A stretch of 64,000 nt of DNA from Nipponacmea schrenckii (taxonomy: Eukaryota; Mollusca; Gastropoda; Lottiidae), in contig JAUJPP010000012.1 in the NCBI GenBank assembly GCA_030562195.1, positions 9,982,001 to 10,046,000 of the forward strand. The letters run 5' to 3'. A model generated the notes under the pieces. That model was not told the origin of the DNA. It ran no database searches and was given only the letters and a program-made list of their open reading frames with translations. Shown here one piece after another: positions 58,021-64,000 of the stretch; the stretch's first letter is position 1; every line of letters starts with the position of its first letter. A program made the translations under genes and the position numbers.

Positions 58021-59950
58021 CCCAACAAATCCGATCATTAGAAAAAATATTTCTCGACACACCATACCCAGAGTCTGAAGTAAGGAACAGTTCTGGACTG
58101 GGATTCCAGAAAAATCTGAGGTATTTAATTAATTCTTTCTAATTAATCATTTCAGTTATATCTCGTCAGTATTTTTGACACTATCCCATCTTAAAACTGA
58201 ATAAATTAGTTTTGAATAATTTTTGATTTTATTTCAATTCGGTTTCAAAACAACTCCAGATGACCAAACCAGTCCTGACAACAATGAAAATTTGACCAGA
58301 AATCTGTCATGCACATTGAAGAAATATTCAAATTCACATGTTCAACTTCTTGATTCCAATATTCCTCTTCACTATCCCCGACAGTTCATAATTAACATTT
58401 CATTCAGCTTTCGAAAATATAATTTCAAATCAACTTTTCCAAAAACGTCACCGATGTATCCAGTTGATATACCAATCTTTTTTATTGTTAATTATTGTTT
58501 TAATTGTGTTAATTTTTTCATATATATTTTTTATTCAAATTAAATGTTCAAGTATTCACTAGTCACGTTTCCTTTTAATGTTGCCAATCTTTGACCGCCA
58601 CACCAAAATTTTCAAGGCAACAACATGGTTAAACATATACAATCAGAAATGTTTTCCCGTCATAAACCAATCCCTATATCTACTGTCTTGATTAACTATT
58701 TGTTTATGTTTCAAGCATTACTTAAAAACTAATTCTAAAAGGTTTCCGTCCATGTGTATTTTACGGAATTAAGACCTGAATTGTTGTAATGATGAAATTT
58801 GGTTTGCAAAGTCGTATATGTTTTCACTTTGCTATGAAAATTATTCTGACAACACACCCAAAGCAATGTCTGAATGAAATTAGCTAATTAAAACTGTCAG
58901 CATAGAGAACTGGATAAGGTTACACAATTGATTACGAATGAATCATTGTATATAACCAAGTAAATTGCGTTAGCAAATCTGATCCGTTTTCACCAGTGGA
59001 TAACTTGATATGTAAAGCATAAAAACTGGGTTCATAAGATAAATTGCTAAATCAATACATAGACAATACCTGTAGTTTAATAGATCAGATTAATTTTTAT
59101 TTCCCAAATGCACTCTAATTAAAATAATGTCAAAGTTAAATGATTTAAAACAAGACATTCAGATTTGATAGTTCAGACGTTAGTCATCGATTGTTATACT
59201 TAAACAACCTTATCTTGAGTTACAAGGACGCGTGTTAAGAAACATTGCAAAAGTTTGATTGTATTACTTAACACGAATGCAATATAATAGTTAAATGTCA
59301 GTTAAATGTATCTTGAAAGACAATTTTTCTAGATTGGTAGTTCAGAACTTAAGCACCTATTGGATTATACTGGCTAAATAAAATTTAATCATAATACTAC
59401 ACGAGTTGTTATATTAAACATCCATCAAGTATTGACATTTGAATTTTTTATCCAATTACGGATTAAAATCAATTAATCGATTTTCACGTTACTGACAGGC
59501 AGGAGTTGCTCTGTATTTGTCTAAAAGTGTATTTAATGCTCTTCTGAATGACTCAAAAAATTTTGTTACTTTCATCCTACACATATAAATTATTATTGTT
59601 TAAATGATATTCCGTTACTAATAGTAAAATTCTGAATTATTTTTTCTAGATTTTAAAATATCGAGAGATAAGCCAAAACCAAAATACCTCAGTTTAAAAT
59701 ACTTCATTTCCTTTTTCAGGTATCTTACTCAATCACAGTAAGTTAGTCAGAGATGGTTTGGTGCCCTACAAACCAATTTCTAAACTTTCTAAAGATCTTA
59801 CACCTACTTTATCCTCATTTACATGAGCAGGATGAAAATTGCCGAAACATTCCAGCAAATTAAACATTATCCTCAAAAATGGATCTAAAAAAAATCGCAA
59901 CATACCCGATTAAGAATGAAGTGTCTCGCTGATTCAAATTAAGTTAATTA
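58021..59950 (+). other. Deletion-ridden stretch of array unit
   Basis: Aligns in order to the rest of a unit: homeodomain end of exon 2, intron 2, exon 3 (GGTTTCAAAACAA...), 3' flank, spacer, and exon 1/intron 1 of the next copy (AATACCTCAGTTTAAAATAC, TTTCAGGTATCTTACTC at about 59718). It loses single bases or short runs every few bases, while sequence on both sides matches the other units almost perfectly. Stretches around 58870-59060 and 59820-59945 match no other unit. No coding frame survives. Confidence 0.8.
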
Positions 59951-60829
59951 GTTTATTGCTCTTCACAAATAGACACCAGCTTCAGCAGACAATCTTCTGT
60001 TACCACCGAATCTCAAGAATCTAGTGATGATAGCATTGAGTCTCATTCGGACCTTGATTCAAGTCCAGCATCATCAAGATGTTCAACTTCTCCTACAACA
60101 ACTCCACCTCTAATTGCCGATAACGACAGTGGAAATTCTTCTGGATTTGTATCTGATTCTAGTCCTCAACGTGTCACCTATTCACCACCTAATGTTATAC
60201 CAACCATCTCCACCACCGACCAGGATAGAAAAATATCTGATCCTGAAAACATTCCAGGCAAGAAGAATACTAGAACAAATTACAGTCCTCAACAAATCCG
60301 ATCATTAGAAAAAATATTTCTCGACACACCATACCCAGAGTCTGAAGTAATGGAACAGTTGTCTCGAGATCTGGGTATTCCAGAGAAAAACCTGAAGGTA
60401 TTTATATTAATTCTTTCTAAGTTAAATCATGTTTTCAGTTTGATATATTCTCGATCGATGTGTTATTTTTGACACGTTCCCATATTTAAAACTGAATATA
60501 ATTTAGTTTTGATATTAACGTTTTTGATTTTATTTCAGATTTGGTTTCAAAACAAGCGTGCCAGATGGAGGAAACGAGTCCGTGACAACAAACCCGCCTT
60601 TCCACCAGTAAATCCTAGCTACATTCCACCAGTTGCGGCAAACATTCCACAATACAGCATGATGTCACCTTCAGCATTGATGTCCCAAGTTATTCCCTCT
60701 TCACCTGCTCCCCGACCAGTTCATAATATACCATCTTCCATTCCAGCCTCATCCAACAATATCACATTCCAAAGGACCACACCTTTTCCAACATACGTCA
60801 ACTCGTACATGTATCCCCAGTTCAGATGA
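59951..60829 (+). CDS. Homeobox copy 6: partial, intact from mid exon 2
   Basis: Exon 2 from VYCSSQ (59951) to the donor at 60397 is 149 uninterrupted codons including homeodomain positions up to 46. Exon 3 at 60539-60829 is intact (IWFQNKRARWRKR to PQFR). Exon 1, the first 47 codons of exon 2 and the promoter fall in the corrupted stretch before it. It differs from copy 2 in the tail (MMSPSALM versus MRSSSALM; QRTTPFP versus LRTTHFP). Probably a real gene whose 5' end is misassembled; otherwise a 5'-decayed copy. Confidence 0.75.
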
Positions 60830-62060
60830 TGACCTAATCATATTGTTTATTGTTAATGATATTGTTTTGAGATTGTTGTTGTATTGTTATTCAAATATTA
60901 TTTATTTATTGACAAATTAAATGTTACTAAGATATTCACTAGTCACAAGTTTTCTTTTTAATGTTGCCTGTGAATGATTTGGACACGTGACGCAACACTA
61001 AAATTGTTCAAGGCATACATATAATGGTTAACATAATATACATTCAATGAAACGTTTTCGACCGTGTACACAAACACAATCCCTCAGAAGGCAAGACTGT
61101 CTTAGAATGAACCTATTTAGTCTTATGATGTTACAAGGCGACTGCGTGTCTTAAGAAACTAGTTGCTAAAAGGTTGTCCATCCATGTGTATTGTTACGGA
61201 ATTAAGACACTGCAATTGCTATAGTAATAGATGTAAATTTTGGCGTTATGCAAAGTCGTGATCGCCGTTTGTCGACCGTTGTGGCTCATGAAAATTGATA
61301 TTGTAGGAAGCACACGGAAAACATGCAGGTGGCAGTACAGACCAATAAAACTGATCTACAAGAGAGCGGCGATTACATACGACAAAACGACTGTAGTCTT
61401 TAAATATGAACCAACTTTAATTCTTTATTTCCCAAAGTGACACTCTAATATATAAATAATGTTCAAAGTTAAATGATAATTCTTCAAAACAAGACAATTC
61501 TAGATATTGGATAGTTCAGAGCGTTGAAGTCATTCTGATTGGATTATACTGTGACAACAAACCCTATTTAGTCTTATGATGTTACAAGGCGACTGCGTGT
61601 CTTAAGAAACTAGTTGCTAAAAGGTTGTGTATTGTTATTGAATTGAGACACTGCAATTGCAATAGTAATAGATGTAAATGCTCAAAGTTAAATGATAATT
61701 CTTGCAAACAAGACAATTTGTTCTAGATATTGGATAGTTCAAAGCGTTAAAGTCACCCTGATTGGATGTATACTGTGCTAAATTAACAATTTGAGATAAG
61801 TAATACTACACGAGTTGTTATTATTAAATACATCACCAATCAACTGTCAATTCGATCAGTGATTGAATTTTATTAATCCAATTATCTGGATTAAAAATGC
61901 CAACATTAATCGAGTTTTCACGTTACTGACAGGCAGGAGTTGCTCTGTATTTGTCTAAAAGTGTATTTAATGCTGTCCTGTCTTGGAAATGAACCTCAAC
62001 AATAATTGTTTTGTTACTTTCCAGTTCCTACACATATAAATTATTATCTTTTGTTTGAAA
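60830..62060 (+). repeat. 3' flank of copy 6 and spacer upstream of copy 7
   Basis: 3' flank to 61017, then full spacer with both internal duplications, a few private changes (a TTTGT loss at about 61499) and the TAATCC palindrome at 61873-61894. Confidence 0.85.
61873..61894. promoter_or_regulatory. TAATCC palindrome upstream of homeobox copy 7
   Basis: Same inverted TAATCC pair, 167-188 bases before the ATG at 62061, the third full-gene promoter to keep it at identical spacing. Confidence 0.45.
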
Positions 62061-63212
62061 ATGATATCTCCAGTAAATTATACGGTAAGTCAGTTAAAAT
62101 TCTGAATGTTTTTTTTATATAAATATCAGAGAGGATATATCAGCCTAAAACCAAAATACCTCAAGCTTTAAAATACTTCATTTCCATTTTCAGGTATCTT
62201 ACTCAGATCGAGCAGTTGAAGGTGTTAGTCAGAAGACTGGTTTGGTGCCCTACCAGAACCAATTTCAGTATACACTAGATTCTACAAGATCTTACCAACC
62301 TACATTTACTCCTTCATTTTATCAACCATGGGGAGTTTATTGCTCTTCACAAATAGACACCAGCTTCAGCAGACAATCTTCTGTTACCACCGAATCTCAA
62401 GAATCTAGTGATGATAGCATTGAGTCTCATTCGGACCTTGATTCAAGTCCAGCATCATCAAGATGTTCAACTTCTCCTACAACAACTCCACCTCTAATTG
62501 CCGATAACGACAGTGGAAATTCTTCTGGATTTGTATCTGATCTAGTCCTCAACGTGTCACCTATTCACCACCTAATGTTATACCAACCATCTCCACCACC
62601 GACCAGGATAGAAAAATATCTGATCCTGAAAACATTCCAGGCAAGAAGAATACTAGAACAAATTACAGTCCTCAACAAATCCGATCATTAGAAAAAATAT
62701 TTCTCGACACACCATACCCAGAGTCTGAAGTAATGGAACAGTTGTCTCGAGATCTGGGTATTCCAGAGAAAAACCTGAAGGTATTTATATTAATTCTTTC
62801 TAAGTTAAATCATGTTTTCAGTTTGATATATTCTCGATCGATGTGTTATTTTTGACACGTTCCCATATTTAAAACTGAATATAATTTAGTTTTGATATTA
62901 ACGTTTTTGATTTTATTTCAGATTTGGTTTCAAAACAAGCGTGCCAGATGGAGGAAACGAGTCCGTGACAACAAACCCGCCTTTCCACCAGTAAATCCGT
63001 GCTACATTCCACCAGTTGCGGCAAACATTCCACAATACAGCATGATGTCACCTTCAGCATTGATGTCCCAAGTTATTCCCTTTTCAGCTGCTCCCCGACC
63101 AGTTCATAATATACCATCTTCCATTCCAGCCTCATCCTACAATATCACATTCCAAAGGACCACATCTTTTCCAACATACGTCAACTCGTACATGTATCCC
63201 CAGTTCAGATGA
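62061..63212 (+). pseudogene. Homeobox copy 7: one-base frameshift in exon 2
   Basis: Exons 62061-62084, 62194-62780 and 62922-63212. All splice sites are kept; intron 1 is shorter (the TATGTGTTTATGGCTAG part is replaced by T residues). At about 62540 TGATTCTAG reads TGATCTAG, so one T is lost and the frame leaves SGFVSD for a false tail ending at 62691. The homeodomain downstream is unchanged at the DNA level, with Y to C and F/S changes in the tail exon. Either a very young pseudogene or a base-calling error. Confidence 0.85.
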
Positions 63213-64000
63213 TGACCTAATCATATTGTTTATTGTTAATGATATTGTTTTGAGATTGTTGTTGTATTGTTATTCAAATATTATTTATTTATTGACAAAT
63301 TAAATGTTACTAAGATATTCAATAGTCACAAGTTTTCTTTTTAATGTTGCCTGTGAATGATTTGGACACGTGACGCAACACTAAAATTGTTCAAGGCATA
63401 CATATAATGGTTAACATAATATACGTTCAATGAAACGTTTTCGACCGTGTACACAAACACAATCCCTCAGAAGGCAAGACTGTCTTAGAATGAACCTATT
63501 TAGTCTTATGATGTTACAAGGCGACTGCGTGTCTTAAGAAACTATTTGCTAAAAGGTTGTCCATCCATGTGTATTGTTACGGAATCATGACACTGCAATT
63601 GCTATAGTAATAGATGTAAATTTTGGCGTTATGCAAAGTCGTGATCGCCGTTTGTCGACCGTTGTGGCTCATGAAAATTGATATTGTAGGAAGCACACGG
63701 AAAACATGCAGGTGGCAGTACAGACCAATAAAACTGATCTACAAGAGATCGACGATTACATACGACAAAACGACTGTAGTCTTTAAATATGAACAGACTT
63801 TAATTCTTTATTTCCCAAAGTGACACTCTAATAAATAAATAATGTTCAAAGTTAAATGATAATTCTTCAAAACAAGACAATTTGTTCTAGATATTGGATA
63901 GTTCAGAGCGTTGAAGTCATTCTGATTGGATGTATACTGTGACAACAAACCCTATTTAGTCTTATGATGTTACAAGGCGACTACTCGTCTTAAGAAACTA
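63213..64000 (+). repeat. 3' flank of copy 7 and start of the next spacer
   Basis: The unit continues from landmark 63401 to the edge of the window, so the array goes on beyond it. GACTACTCGTC near the end differs from GACTGCGTGTC of the other spacers. Confidence 0.85.

Larger units (their letters stand above)
37181..64000 (+). repeat. Tandem array of about 2.4-kb homeobox units (runs off the window)
   Basis: The same order recurs: spacer, three-exon homeobox gene, 3' flank with TGTTTATTGTTAATGATATTG, then CACGTGACGCAACAC and the next spacer. The landmark CATATAATGGTTAAC lies at 47347, 49749, 55426, 56350, 61018 and 63401. The 47347-49749 and 61018-63401 steps give unit lengths of 2402 and 2383 bases. 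Introns and spacers are as conserved as exons, so the duplications, or gene conversion between units, are recent. Two mobile-element blocks (37988-47346 and 50645-55083) interrupt it. Confidence 0.93.

Noticed and set aside
58223..58543. 106-codon frame in the corrupted stretch
   Set aside because: Produced by deletions in sequence derived from exon 3 and the 3' flank; its protein does not resemble the array gene.
48845..60308. 64-codon frames beginning PITTVEILLDL at 48845, 57848 and 60114
   Set aside because: Out-of-frame shadows of exon 2 of the homeobox gene.
1..64000. CRISPR array, prophage or bacterial operon
   Set aside because: Introns, a BEL/Pao element, a LINE and animal signalling domains show a eukaryotic chromosome; the tandem repeats have no spacer structure.

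Overview
The window looks like an AT-rich, intron-containing animal genome. I infer a lophotrochozoan, most likely a mollusc: introns are small to medium with GT-AG ends, a BCAR3/NSP-type signalling gene and a CABIT-domain gene are present, DIRS, BEL/Pao, CR1-like, hAT-like and pogo-like elements are mixed together, and there is a dispersed hairpin repeat family. The species cannot be named from the sequence alone.

Left part (1-24.6 kb). About 15.8 kb shows no gene I can support; it holds a CA/AGAC microsatellite, hairpin repeats, a short TIR element and a decayed pogo-type transposase fragment. Then comes a plus-strand BCAR3-like adaptor gene with six visible exons (16076-23971) encoding SAM, SH2 and Ras-GEF-like (Cas-binding) domains. 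Its exon phases are consistent, but one base too many near 22585 breaks the frame. Its introns and flanks hold three minisatellites and a 505-bp pogo-like element.

Middle (24.7-37.2 kb). A degenerate DIRS-type tyrosine-recombinase retrotransposon (gag, RT, RNase H, methyltransferase-like, YR, then a long 3' inverted repeat) lies just behind the BCAR3-like gene. Next are a three-exon gene for a 167-residue protein I do not recognise, a SINE with a 9-bp target duplication, and a minus-strand two-exon gene for a 380-residue CABIT-domain protein.

Right part (37.2-64 kb, running off the edge). This is a tandem array with a unit of about 2.4 kb. Each full unit carries one three-exon homeobox gene plus a spacer. 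The homeodomain is a canonical 60 residues, PRD-like, with Q50 and the phase-0 intron between positions 46 and 47 that is typical of PRD-class genes. It does not match a family I can name. Seven copies are visible. One (48394-49560, 300 aa) is fully intact, one is probably intact but its 5' part lies in suspect sequence, and the rest are truncated, frameshifted or rearranged. Spacers next to full genes carry a palindrome of two TAATCC half-sites about 170-190 bp upstream of the start codon. The array is interrupted by a 9.4-kb stack of nested transposons (a long-TIR element, a hAT-like element inside its right TIR, and a BEL/Pao element at its right edge) and by a 4.4-kb CR1-like LINE. Region 58021-59950 aligns to the unit but is full of small deletions, and looks like either an unpolished assembly patch or an old decayed unit. 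A tandemly amplified, apparently lineage-specific homeobox cluster is the most interesting system in the window.
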